From: an uncultured Brachyspira sp.
GTDB lineage: Bacteria; Spirochaetota; Brachyspiria; Brachyspirales; Brachyspiraceae
Reading direction: 5' to 3'
Length of the DNA: 5,680 bases
NCBI GenBank assembly: GCA_934725525.1
Contig: CAKVCG010000115.1
Span: forward strand, 1-5,680
The notes under the pieces are model-generated. The model was not told the origin of the DNA. It searched no databases and worked only from the letters and a program-made list of their open reading frames with translations. The position numbers and the translations under genes are program-made. Numbering within the stretch: position 1 is the first letter of the stretch; each line of letters starts with the position of its first letter. Positions 1 to 5,676 of this stretch are shown piece by piece.

Positions 1-74
1 GCTTTGCTTTGCTTTGCTTTGCTTTGCTTTGCTTTGCTTTGCTTTGCTTTGCTTTGCTTTGCTTTGCTTTGCTT
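1..74. repeat. (GCTTT)n pentanucleotide tandem repeat, 14.8 copies in window
   Basis: Fourteen perfect copies of GCTTT (1-70) are followed by a partial GCTT (71-74). The array begins at the window edge, so the true number is probably higher. There is not one interruption, which is typical of recently slipped microsatellites. The unit is five bases, so gain or loss of one copy shifts any reading frame crossing it. Neither strand has a stop inside the array in any frame: the plus strand reads as A-L-L-C-F repeats and the minus strand as K-A-K-Q-S repeats. A leftward promoter at 139-167 points into it. Confidence 0.97.
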
Positions 75-103
75 AACGAAATTATAGTATATTTATTAAT
101 CAT
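1..103 (-). CDS. Partial leftward gene whose N terminus contains the KAKQS repeat (putative)
   Basis: An ATG on the minus strand at 103-101 opens a frame that starts MINKYTIISLS and then runs through the GCTTT array as four KAKQS units plus KAK. It is still open at the left edge. Support comes from a strong leftward promoter at 139-167, which would start RNA near 132 and leave a leader of about 28 nt. Against it, there is no visible Shine-Dalgarno sequence before the ATG. The real start could lie left of the window, with the repeat in the 5' untranslated region. The downstream product is not visible, so no function can be given. Repeat-length change would switch the frame if this start is used, or change leader length if it is not. 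Confidence 0.42.
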   Translation of the reverse strand, partial: MINKYTIISLSKAKQSKAKQSKAKQSKAKQSKAK

Positions 104-138
104 ATTTAAGTTATCTATTATTTATTTAATTTTATAAA

Positions 139-167
139 AATATAATATAAATAAAAAAATATGTCAA
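139..167 (-). promoter_or_regulatory. Leftward sigma70-type promoter
   Basis: On the minus strand a perfect -35 box TTGACA (167-162) is followed after 17 bp by TATATT (144-139). Transcription would begin near 132 and run left toward the GCTTT repeat. It is divergent from the promoter of the methylenetetrahydrofolate reductase gene. The region is AT-rich, so -10-like hexamers are common, but the exact -35 box at ideal spacing is not. Confidence 0.62.
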
Positions 168-180
168 TAGTTTAATACAA

Positions 181-198
181 AATTTTTTTAAAAAAATT
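181..198. other. Perfect T7/A7 palindrome between divergent promoters
   Basis: The 18-bp sequence AATTTTTTTAAAAAAATT is its own reverse complement. It lies between the leftward and rightward promoters. Phased or abutting A/T tracts of this kind can affect DNA bending, and could act as an UP-like element for the leftward promoter 14 bp away. Without any G or C it would be a poor terminator stem. Function is unproven. Confidence 0.4.
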
Positions 199-230
199 AG
201 TCGTTGTCAGCCTCAATATAGGGGCGGTAA
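199..230 (+). other. G+C-rich island with short hairpin in the divergent intergenic region
   Basis: This block stands out from the nearly pure A/T sequence around it. Read as plus-strand RNA it can form a 5-bp stem, GCCUC (210-214) with GGGGC (221-225), around the loop AAUAUA, with one U-G pair. No run of T follows, so it does not look like a terminator. It lies upstream of the rightward promoter, so it would not be in that mRNA. A regulator binding site or the remnant of a small RNA are both possible. Confidence 0.3.
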
Positions 231-246
231 TATATTTTATTTATAT

Positions 247-278
247 TTGACTTTTTTATAATAAAAACATAATATAAT
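247..278 (+). promoter_or_regulatory. Promoter of the metF-HAD unit, giving a possibly leaderless mRNA
   Basis: A -35 box TTGACT lies at 247-252. Two -10 readings overlap: TAATAT at 270-275 with a 17-bp spacer, or the exact TATAAT at 273-278 with a long 20-bp spacer. Either would place the RNA start at about 282-285, on or next to the ATG at 283. Another TATAAT at 257-262 has no good -35 partner. Confidence 0.55.
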
Positions 279-282
279 ATTT

Positions 283-1215
283 ATGAAAGTAGAAAATTTT
301 ATTAATAAATTAGAAAACGAAAAAGAGACTACTTTCACTTTGGAAGTGACGCCTCAAGCTAAAGCGGATTTGGGATATTTGGCGCAAAAAATAGAATCTT
401 CAGAAATAGAAAAATATATTGACGCTTTTGTTATTCCCGATTCTCCTTTCGCCAATTTGAAAATCTCGCCAATACTCGCGGCGCTTCAACTTTCTCAAAG
501 ATTAAAAACCGAAAAACCTTTTATAATAACTCAAACGATGAGAGATAAAAATTCTATAGCGTTGCAAAACGATTTTATAGGAGCGAATTATTTCGATATA
601 AGAATGGTTTTGGCGTTGACGGGCGACCCGATAGTTAGCGGAAATCAAAAACAGGCAAAGGGAGTTTTCGAGGGAAATTCGGAACTTTTGATAAAAATAA
701 TAAAAAATTTGAACGAAGGAAAAAGCGCGGGAGATTTTGTTTTTAAAGAGCCGTTAAAAAAAATATATCCTTTCTGCTCTATAAATAGCTATTCAAAAAA
801 TGAAGATATGCTTAAAGTTAGACTTTCAAAAAAAGTCGCAAGCGGAGTCAAGGCGATATTTACTCAGCCGATATACGAAACCGAAACTTTAAAAAAATTA
901 TTAAATTGGATAGACGAAATTCCAATAAACGAAATCGGATTAAAAGAAAAACCTATTCTAATGCCCGGATATTTTCCCGTTTTAAGTTATAAGACGGCGT
1001 ATTTTATATATTACAAATTGCCCGGAGCGTATATCCCAGAAGATTGGCTTGATAAATTGAAATCTGCAAGCGAAAAATCCGAAGAAGAAGAGAAAAAAGT
1101 CGCGGGGGAACTTTCTACAAATTTATTTAAGGATATGATTAATATTCATAGAAAAGCGCATATAATGAGTATGAATAATTTTGATTTTGTGGCGAATTTA
1201 TTAAAAGGATTATAA
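283..1215 (+). CDS. metF: Methylenetetrahydrofolate reductase family protein (MetF-like)
   Basis: The 310-residue product matches the FAD-dependent methylenetetrahydrofolate reductase family, TIM-barrel enzymes that reduce 5,10-methylene- to 5-methyl-tetrahydrofolate for methionine synthesis. E. coli MetF is 296 residues. Visible landmarks are the N-terminal Glu in TLEVTP (E21, position of the catalytic Glu), TMRDKN (85-90), LALTGDP (110-116), GVFEGN (127-132), FTQPIY (193-198) and LMPGYFPV (226-233). The TMRDKN and GVF motifs resemble the reductase half of bifunctional YitJ-type proteins (usually TCRDRN), but no homocysteine methyltransferase domain is fused here. The C terminus ends in KAHIMSMNNF rather than the usual Gly/Pro-rich close. 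The only start after the in-frame stop at 262-264 is the ATG at 283, and no Shine-Dalgarno precedes it. The HAD gene follows 3 bp downstream. The family is secure; exact substrate and electron donor are inferred. Confidence 0.85.
   Translation: MKVENFINKLENEKETTFTLEVTPQAKADLGYLAQKIESSEIEKYIDAFVIPDSPFANLKISPILAALQLSQRLKTEKPFIITQTMRDKNSIALQNDFIGANYFDIRMVLALTGDPIVSGNQKQAKGVFEGNSELLIKIIKNLNEGKSAGDFVFKEPLKKIYPFCSINSYSKNEDMLKVRLSKKVASGVKAIFTQPIYETETLKKLLNWIDEIPINEIGLKEKPILMPGYFPVLSYKTAYFIYYKLPGAYIPEDWLDKLKSASEKSEEEEKKVAGELSTNLFKDMINIHRKAHIMSMNNFDFVANLLKGL
1204..1209 (+). promoter_or_regulatory. Ribosome binding site inside the end of metF
   Basis: AAAGGA lies 9 nt before the ATG at 1219 and overlaps the last codons of the preceding gene, whose stop is 3 bp from that ATG. 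Ribosomes ending on metF would therefore stop on the next initiation site, which suggests translational coupling. Confidence 0.65.
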
Positions 1216-1218
1216 TTT

Positions 1219-2004
1219 ATGATAAAAGCCGTATTTTTCGATATAGACGGAACTTTGGTTAGTTTTAATACTCATAAAGTTTCAAACGCTTCTAAAATAG
1301 CCATTAAAAAACTAAAAGAAAAAGGCATAAAAGTTTTTATAGCTACGGGAAGAATTAAATTGCAAGTAGATAATTTGGACGATTTGGAATTTGACGGATA
1401 TATAACCGCTAACGGACATGATTGTTATGTAGATAATAAAGAAATATATAGAAATGCAATAAGTAAGGAAACAATATACTCTTTAATCGATTATTTAAAA
1501 AACAAAGAAAAATTCCCATGTTCCGTAATGACAAATAACGGAATATTTATTAATTATATTGACGATAAAGTAAAAAAACTTTCCGAAGGAGTAGATATAG
1601 AAATTCCTGCAATTGAAAATTATTTTGAGTTTGTAGAAAAAAATATTGGCAATATTTTGCAAATTAATATTTTCGTTTGTGAGAATAAAGAAAAAGAATT
1701 AATGAATAAAGTATTTAAAGATTGTGAATCGAGCAGGTGGCATCCGTTATTCGCCGATATTAATAAAAAAGGTGGAGGCAAACATATAGGCGTGAATAAA
1801 ATTATAGAATATTACAAAATCGATATATCCGAGACTATGGCTTTCGGAGATGGCGGAAACGATTTAACTATGATAGAACATTGCGCTATAGGAGTAGCTA
1901 TGGGAAATGCAAACGAAAAACTTAAAACAGTTGCAGATTATATAACTGATAATGTTGATAATGATGGAATATATAAGGCTTTAAAACATTTTAATATAAT
2001 ATAA
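1219..2004 (+). CDS. Cof-type HAD-IIB family phosphatase
   Basis: The 261-residue product has the full motif set of haloacid dehalogenase superfamily hydrolases. Motif I is DIDGT (8-12), with D8 as nucleophile and D10 as acid/base. Motif II is ATGR with T43. Motif III is a Lys near 188 in KGGGKHIG. Motif IV is GDGGND (210-215), with D211 and D215 binding Mg2+. The large insert between motifs II and III (roughly 65-185) is the C2B cap of the Cof/YbiV/YidA group. These are cytoplasmic Mg2+-dependent phosphatases acting on sugar phosphates, flavin or pyridoxal phosphates and nucleotides. The substrate cannot be read from sequence. It has no promoter of its own and is co-transcribed with metF, so a folate- or flavin-linked role (MetF is a flavoenzyme) is possible but only inferred. 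By eye its coding sequence looks more AT-rich than its neighbours. Confidence 0.88.
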   Translation: MIKAVFFDIDGTLVSFNTHKVSNASKIAIKKLKEKGIKVFIATGRIKLQVDNLDDLEFDGYITANGHDCYVDNKEIYRNAISKETIYSLIDYLKNKEKFPCSVMTNNGIFINYIDDKVKKLSEGVDIEIPAIENYFEFVEKNIGNILQINIFVCENKEKELMNKVFKDCESSRWHPLFADINKKGGGKHIGVNKIIEYYKIDISETMAFGDGGNDLTMIEHCAIGVAMGNANEKLKTVADYITDNVDNDGIYKALKHFNII

Positions 2005-2024
2005 AGAATTATATTTTTTAATTA

Positions 2025-2053
2025 TTGAAAGATAGAAAAATTTTTACTATACT
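2025..2053 (+). promoter_or_regulatory. glgC promoter
   Basis: TTGAAA (2025-2030) and TATACT (2048-2053) are separated by exactly 17 bp. RNA would start near 2060, leaving a leader of about 22 nt. This means glgC need not rely on read-through from the metF-HAD unit, although no terminator is visible between them. Confidence 0.65.
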
Positions 2054-2072
2054 AAATAATATAATAATTTTT

Positions 2073-2076
2073 GGAG
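2073..2076 (+). promoter_or_regulatory. Ribosome binding site that fixes the glgC start
   Basis: GGAG is followed by six T bases and then the ATG at 2083. An in-frame TTG at 2071 would add four residues, but it overlaps this site and would leave itself without one. The ATG at 2083 is therefore the start. Confidence 0.85.
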
Positions 2077-2082
2077 TTTTTT

Positions 2083-3369
2083 ATGAGAGCATATAATACC
2101 GTAGCGTTAATACTTGGAGGAGGAAGAGGAACGAGATTATATCCTTTAGTTAAAGCGCGTTCAAAACCAGCCGTTTCTTTGGGAGGACAATATAGAATGA
2201 TAGATATTCCCGTATCAAACTGTATTAATAGCGGACTTAGAAATATTTATGTTATAACTCAATTTAACAGCGCTTCTTTGAATAATCATATTTACAACGC
2301 TTATAGATTCGATAATTTTTCAAGAGGACAGGTAAGCATTCTAGCCGCCGAACAAACGGACACAAACGAAGATTGGTATCAAGGAACGGCGGATGCCGTT
2401 AGAAAAAATCTTTCGCATTTCGACAACGAATTTATTAATAATGTTTTGATACTTTCGGGCGACCAAGTTTATCGTATGGATTATAATGTTATGATTCGCC
2501 ATATGCTTGAAACGGGAGCGGATATTGTTATAGGAACTGTGCCAGTGAACAGAGAAGACGCAAAAGGTTTCGGAGTAATGCTCGTTAATAAAAGAGGACA
2601 GATAACCAATTTTTATGAAAAACCTAAAGAAGACGAAATTCTTAATTCTCTAAAATTGAGCGCCGAACAAAAGAAAATGTTCGATATAGAGGACGCTAAA
2701 AAAGAATATTTGGCTTCTATGGGGATATATATTTTTAGAAGAAATATCCTTAAAGAATTTTTGGAAGATAAAACGATGATGGATTTCGGAAAAGACATTA
2801 TTCCAGAAGCGATAAAAAAGTATAAAGTTTTTAGCTACGCGTTTCAAGGATATTGGGAAGATGTCGGAACTATCAGAGCCTATTTTGACGCGAATATTTC
2901 TTTTGGAAGCAAAAATCCTCCTTTCGATTTCTACGATGAAGACGCGCCTATTTATACGCATGTTCGTTATTTGTCGGCGTCAAAGATTGAAAAAGCAAAT
3001 ATTACTTCAAGCATAATAGCGGACGGTTGCAAAATTGAAAATGCCACGATAAAAGAGTCGGTTGTGGGATTGCGTTCGGTTATTCAAAGCGGCTCTACAT
3101 TGGAAAGAGTCATTATGATGGGAAGCGACTATTACGAAAATAGCGAAGATATAGAGAGACTTAATATTCGACATTTGCCTAAAATTGGAATTGGTAAAAA
3201 ATGCACTCTAAAAAATGTTATAATAGATAAAAATGTTAGAATAGGAAACGAAGTGACTATAGTAAATAAAAAGAAAATTCAGAATCAAGATAGCGAATTT
3301 TACTGCATAAGGGACGGAATAGTCATAATTCCTAAAAATACCGTAGTAAAAAACGGAACTATAATATAA
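2083..3369 (+). CDS. glgC: Glucose-1-phosphate adenylyltransferase (ADP-glucose pyrophosphorylase)
   Basis: The 428-residue enzyme makes ADP-glucose from glucose-1-phosphate and ATP, the committed step of bacterial glycogen synthesis; family members are usually 420-440 residues. The N-terminal nucleotidyltransferase domain shows GGGRGTRLYPL (12-22), KPAVSLGGQYRMIDIPVSNC (28-47), WYQGTADAVR (98-107), SGDQVYRMDY (125-134, D127 matching the catalytic Asp), FYEKPK (177-182, K180 at the glucose-1-phosphate Lys), SMGIYIF (212-218) and GYWEDVGT (256-263, D260 at the metal site). From about 295 the C-terminal left-handed beta-helix carries SVVGLRS (326-332), MGSDYY (346-351) and IDKNVRIG (381-388). 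Wording such as IDIPVSNC, SMGIYIF and MGSDYYE is closer to plant/cyanobacterial enzymes than to E. coli. Q36 stands where E. coli has the activator-binding Lys39. It is monocistronic as far as can be seen, with its own promoter; no other glg gene is in the window. Confidence 0.95.
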   Translation: MRAYNTVALILGGGRGTRLYPLVKARSKPAVSLGGQYRMIDIPVSNCINSGLRNIYVITQFNSASLNNHIYNAYRFDNFSRGQVSILAAEQTDTNEDWYQGTADAVRKNLSHFDNEFINNVLILSGDQVYRMDYNVMIRHMLETGADIVIGTVPVNREDAKGFGVMLVNKRGQITNFYEKPKEDEILNSLKLSAEQKKMFDIEDAKKEYLASMGIYIFRRNILKEFLEDKTMMDFGKDIIPEAIKKYKVFSYAFQGYWEDVGTIRAYFDANISFGSKNPPFDFYDEDAPIYTHVRYLSASKIEKANITSSIIADGCKIENATIKESVVGLRSVIQSGSTLERVIMMGSDYYENSEDIERLNIRHLPKIGIGKKCTLKNVIIDKNVRIGNEVTIVNKKKIQNQDSEFYCIRDGIVIIPKNTVVKNGTII

Positions 3370-3387
3370 TTTTAATTTTCCGCTTTA

Positions 3388-3401
3388 TTAAAATATTTTA
3401 A
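3388..3401. repeat. AT palindrome just upstream of the lipoprotein promoter
   Basis: TTAAAATATTTTAA is a perfect 14-bp palindrome ending 1 bp before the -35 box at 3403. It could be an operator, an UP-like element or chance in AT-rich DNA. It has no G+C for a stable terminator stem, so glgC has no convincing terminator here. Confidence 0.3.
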
Positions 3402-3402
3402 C

Positions 3403-3430
3403 TTGACAAAAATATCGGTTTATATATAAT
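3403..3430 (+). promoter_or_regulatory. Promoter of the lipoprotein gene
   Basis: The -35 box TTGACA (3403-3408) and -10 box TATAAT (3425-3430) are both exact consensus, with a 16-bp spacer. RNA would start near 3437. AAGGA (3447-3451) then serves as ribosome site 7 nt before the ATG at 3459. Such a close match suggests strong, unactivated expression. Confidence 0.78.
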
Positions 3431-3458
3431 AGCCAAGATTTAAAATAAGGATTTAAAA

Positions 3459-4532
3459 ATGATAAAAACAATTTTCAAAATAATAATTTTAATTACGATT
3501 TCAATAATGATTTCATGCTCGAATGAAAATTCGGAAGTTCGATTATCCGAAAACGAAAAATTGCAAGTATTCGATATTCGTTATTTGACGGCGGATAACG
3601 GAGAATATTTAAATGTAATATTGGAAGAAAATTCTAAAAGCGTCTTTGTAGATTATATATTTTACACAAATCAATCGATTGACGCGTTTACATTCGACAC
3701 GGAAATTAACGAAGGATATATAAGCGCCGAAGCTATAGACGATTACGGAACTAACTATATTGAAGGCAATTTATCCGATTCTGGATTTAACGGAAAAATA
3801 GAGGGTAGAGAAGTTAATTTTGTAAGCGCAAAATCTCCTCTTTCTGAGGCAAAAATTGTTCGATATTCATACACTGTCTCTCCGACAAATGCATCCGAAG
3901 AAGATATAAAAACTTTTGAATATTATTCCTCAATATTTTTATTTAATAACGATAAAAAATCGGCAATTATAGATAAAATCAATTTGGATATAAATTCCGA
4001 AATAACGGACGCAAAATTGGATATAAATAAATTATCCGATGTAAAAAATATTTTAAGCAACAATATGCTTTGGTTTTATAACGAATGGACGGGCGGCGAA
4101 TATATGTCCCATTACTATTCAATATCAGAATATGGAATAGATTATTTAAGCGAAAAGATAGTTTCAATAAATAAATATTCTTACGAATATACGGGCGGAG
4201 CGCATGGAATTCATGGAAAAATTTATAAAGTTTATTCTCTATCTGACGGCGAAAGATTAAAAATAGAAGATATTTTAATCGATGTAAACAATTTGGATTT
4301 AATAAATAAAGTCAAAGAAAAACTTTTATCAATGTCTGATAAGGAAATTTATTTTAATTTGGACGAACTTTCATTGCAAGAAAATAATTTTTATATAACT
4401 TCAAAAGGTTTAATATTCACTTGGGGAATATACGAAATCGCTCCTTACGCTATGGGCGATAGCGAAGTTTTATTTTCTATAGACGAAATATTGCCTTATT
4501 TGAAAGACGAATATAAGAAAATCTTTGAATAA
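3459..4532 (+). CDS. Predicted lipoprotein with C-terminal DUF3298 (RsiV-like) domain
   Basis: The 357-residue protein starts with a basic, hydrophobic signal (MIKTIFKIIILITISI) ending at MISC, so C20 is the probable lipidated cysteine; the lipobox is loose, as in spirochaetes. The mature protein should be membrane-anchored and extracytoplasmic. Residues about 30-130 look beta-rich and match nothing I recognise. Residues about 135-230 may be the DUF4163-like part usually found before DUF3298. The C-terminal part shows YEYTGGAHG (242-250), the YSLSDGERLKIEDIL segment (259-273), and FYITSKGLIF (311-320) followed by YEIAPYAMG (325-333), which is the DUF3298 signature. In Bacillus RsiV this domain binds lysozyme, but here no anti-sigma segment is attached. 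Lysozyme or wall-fragment binding is therefore only a hypothesis. The gene has its own strong promoter and stands alone. Confidence 0.8.
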   Translation: MIKTIFKIIILITISIMISCSNENSEVRLSENEKLQVFDIRYLTADNGEYLNVILEENSKSVFVDYIFYTNQSIDAFTFDTEINEGYISAEAIDDYGTNYIEGNLSDSGFNGKIEGREVNFVSAKSPLSEAKIVRYSYTVSPTNASEEDIKTFEYYSSIFLFNNDKKSAIIDKINLDINSEITDAKLDINKLSDVKNILSNNMLWFYNEWTGGEYMSHYYSISEYGIDYLSEKIVSINKYSYEYTGGAHGIHGKIYKVYSLSDGERLKIEDILIDVNNLDLINKVKEKLLSMSDKEIYFNLDELSLQENNFYITSKGLIFTWGIYEIAPYAMGDSEVLFSIDEILPYLKDEYKKIFE

Positions 4533-4567
4533 GAATATTCTTGAATAAAAGAATTGATTCTTTCTTT
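4531..4567 (+). terminator. Two adjacent AT-rich inverted repeats, possible weak terminator
   Basis: AAGAATATTCTT (4531-4542) is a perfect palindrome overlapping the lipoprotein stop codon. It is followed by AAAGAATTGATTCTTT (4548-4563), which can fold as a 6-bp stem with a TTGA loop. A short CTTT tail (4564-4567) follows. The arms of the two repeats are nearly the same sequence (AAGAAT/ATTCTT), so alternative pairings exist. The stems are weak and the T-tract is short, so termination would be inefficient at best. Confidence 0.35.
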
Positions 4568-4629
4568 ATAAACACACTCTAATATTAAAATTCAACTCGT
4601 TAATTAAATTATTAAAACAAATTTTACTA

Positions 4630-4660
4630 TTGACTCTGGAGTTAACTCCAATGGTATAAT
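4630..4660 (+). promoter_or_regulatory. MerR-type promoter of the aldo/keto reductase gene
   Basis: TTGACT (4630-4635) and a perfect TATAAT (4655-4660) are 19 bp apart, too long for good unaided recognition. The spacer holds the perfect 14-bp palindrome TGGAGTTAACTCCA (4637-4650). An over-long spacer occupied by a dyad is the known architecture of promoters activated by MerR-family regulators, which untwist the DNA to realign the boxes. The same design recurs at 5595-5625. The regulator gene is not in the window. Confidence 0.85.
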
Positions 4661-4708
4661 AAAACTATAAAATAAAAAAAATAAATAAAAACAAAAGGAG
4701 AAATTACA

Positions 4709-5575
4709 ATGCAAAATTTCGGTAAAGCCGTGCCTACGGCAAAATTAAACAATGGCGTGGAAATGCCAATATTGGGTTTCGGGGTATATCAAATACCCGA
4801 TTATGACGAATGCAAAAGAGCGGTTTTAGACGCTTTGGAAACGGGCTACAGATTAATCGACACTGCCGCCGCATATTTAAACGAAAAAGCGGTTGGAGAT
4901 GCGATAAAAGAAAGCGGTATAAATAGAAAAGAATTATTTATAACGACTAAATTATGGATTAACAACGCGGGATACGAAAACGCTAAAAAAGGTTTTGAAG
5001 TTTCTATGGAAAAATTGCAGTTGGATTATTTAGATTTGTATTTAATCCATCAACCTTTCGGAGATTATTACGGTTCTTGGAAAGCTATGGAAGAATTGTT
5101 AGAAAATAAAAAAGTCCGAGCGATTGGAGTTTGCAATTTTTATCCCGATAGATTAATTGATTTGGCGGAACATAATAAAATTAAACCAGCGATTAATCAA
5201 ATAGAAACTCATCCATTTTTTCAAAGAGAATATGATAACGAGATAATGAAAAATTATGGAGCGCAAATAGAATCTTGGGGACCTTTTGCAGAAGGTAGAG
5301 GCGATATGTTTACAAATCCTATTTTGTCGGAAATAGGAAAAAAATATAATAAATCTACAGCTCAAGTTATATTAAGATGGCTTATACAAAGAAATGTTGT
5401 AGTTATTCCAAAAAGCGTTCATAAAGAGAGAATAATTGAAAACTTTAATATTTTCGATTTTGAACTTTCTGCAGACGACATGAATAAAATAAAATCTTTG
5501 GATACGGGAAAAAGTTTATTTTTTAGTCATAGCGATGTAGAAATCGTAAAATTTCTTATCAGTAGAAAAGTTTGA
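4709..5575 (+). CDS. Aldo/keto reductase
   Basis: The 288-residue protein is a typical cytoplasmic NAD(P)H-dependent aldo/keto reductase that reduces aldehydes and ketones to alcohols. The catalytic tetrad is complete: D51 (in LIDTAAAY), Y56, K81 (in TTKLW) and H114 (in YLIHQP). Other family landmarks are GVCNF (140-144), NQIETHPF (163-170), [10 protein letters not shown] (189-198) and the coenzyme-binding [13 protein letters not shown] (233-245). It resembles the diketogulonate reductase/YvgN group of methylglyoxal and aldehyde reductases; the true substrate is unknown. The ATG at 4709 follows AAGGAG (4695-4700) by 8 nt. Its promoter has MerR-type architecture, which suggests induction by a reactive aldehyde, electrophile or thiol stress; this is inference from known MerR-aldehyde systems. 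Small variations are AYLNE where AYGNE is usual, and C142 where Ser is common. Confidence 0.93.
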   Translation: MQNFGKAVPTAKLNNGVEMPILGFGVYQIPDYDECKRAVLDALETGYRLIDTAAAYLNEKAVGDAIKESGINRKELFITTKLWINNAGYENAKKGFEVSMEKLQLDYLDLYLIHQPFGDYYGSWKAMEELLENKKVRAIGVCNFYPDRLIDLAEHNKIKPAINQIETHPFFQREYDNEIMKNYGAQIESWGPFAEGRGDMFTNPILSEIGKKYNKSTAQVILRWLIQRNVVVIPKSVHKERIIENFNIFDFELSADDMNKIKSLDTGKSLFFSHSDVEIVKFLISRKV

Positions 5576-5594
5576 TTTAGATTATATTTTAATA

Positions 5595-5625
5595 TTGACA
5601 TTAGAGTTAACTCCAATGTTATAAT
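5595..5625 (+). promoter_or_regulatory. Second MerR-type promoter, driving a gene beyond the window
   Basis: TTGACA (5595-5600) and TATAAT (5620-5625) are again exactly 19 bp apart. The spacer carries TTAGAGTTAACTCCAA (5601-5616), an imperfect dyad centred on GTTAAC with one mismatched pair. Fifteen bases (GAGTTAACTCCAATG, 5604-5618) are identical to the first promoter (4639-4653) and sit at the same distance from both boxes. It begins only 19 bp after the reductase stop codon, so the next gene can be induced separately from the reductase. Confidence 0.83.
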
Positions 5626-5658
5626 AGTAATATAAATTAAAAAAATAAATTAAATTAA

Positions 5659-5676
5659 CGCCAAATGGCGAAGGAG
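5659..5676 (+). promoter_or_regulatory. Leader hairpin and ribosome binding site of the next, unseen gene
   Basis: CGCCAAATGGCG (5659-5670) can form a short G+C stem, CGCCA/TGGCG, or four pairs with an AAAT loop. It abuts AAGGAG (5671-5676), which matches the ribosome site of the reductase gene. The coding start should lie just past the right edge. The reductase leader is similar but lacks this stem and is 11 nt shorter. Confidence 0.5.

Noticed and set aside
1..74. CRISPR array or telomere-like repeat
   Set aside because: The unit is 5 bp with no spacers, so it is a microsatellite. Nothing else suggests a chromosome end.
1..87. Plus-strand coding through the GCTTT repeat (A-L-L-C-F repeats)
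   Set aside because: It is possible only as the tail of an unseen gene. Frames end at 76 or 87 or wander on without a domain. The leftward promoter and minus-strand ATG explain the region better.
199..230. Riboswitch or T-box for the metF gene
   Set aside because: The G+C block lies upstream of the likely promoter, is only about 30 nt long, and has just one 5-bp stem with no recognisable aptamer.
2071..2082. TTG start for glgC adding the residues MEFF
   Set aside because: It overlaps the GGAG ribosome site that serves the ATG at 2083. GlgC homology begins right after that ATG.
2613..2961. Minus-strand open frames inside glgC
   Set aside because: They lie wholly within a strongly conserved plus-strand gene, have no recognisable domains and no promoter or ribosome site; they are shadows of glgC codon use.
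3979..4167. Minus-strand open frame inside the lipoprotein gene
   Set aside because: It is short and without motifs, opposite a gene with a clear promoter, ribosome site and domain match.
5153..5365. Minus-strand open frame inside the aldo/keto reductase gene
   Set aside because: It is antisense to conserved reductase motifs and has no supporting signals.
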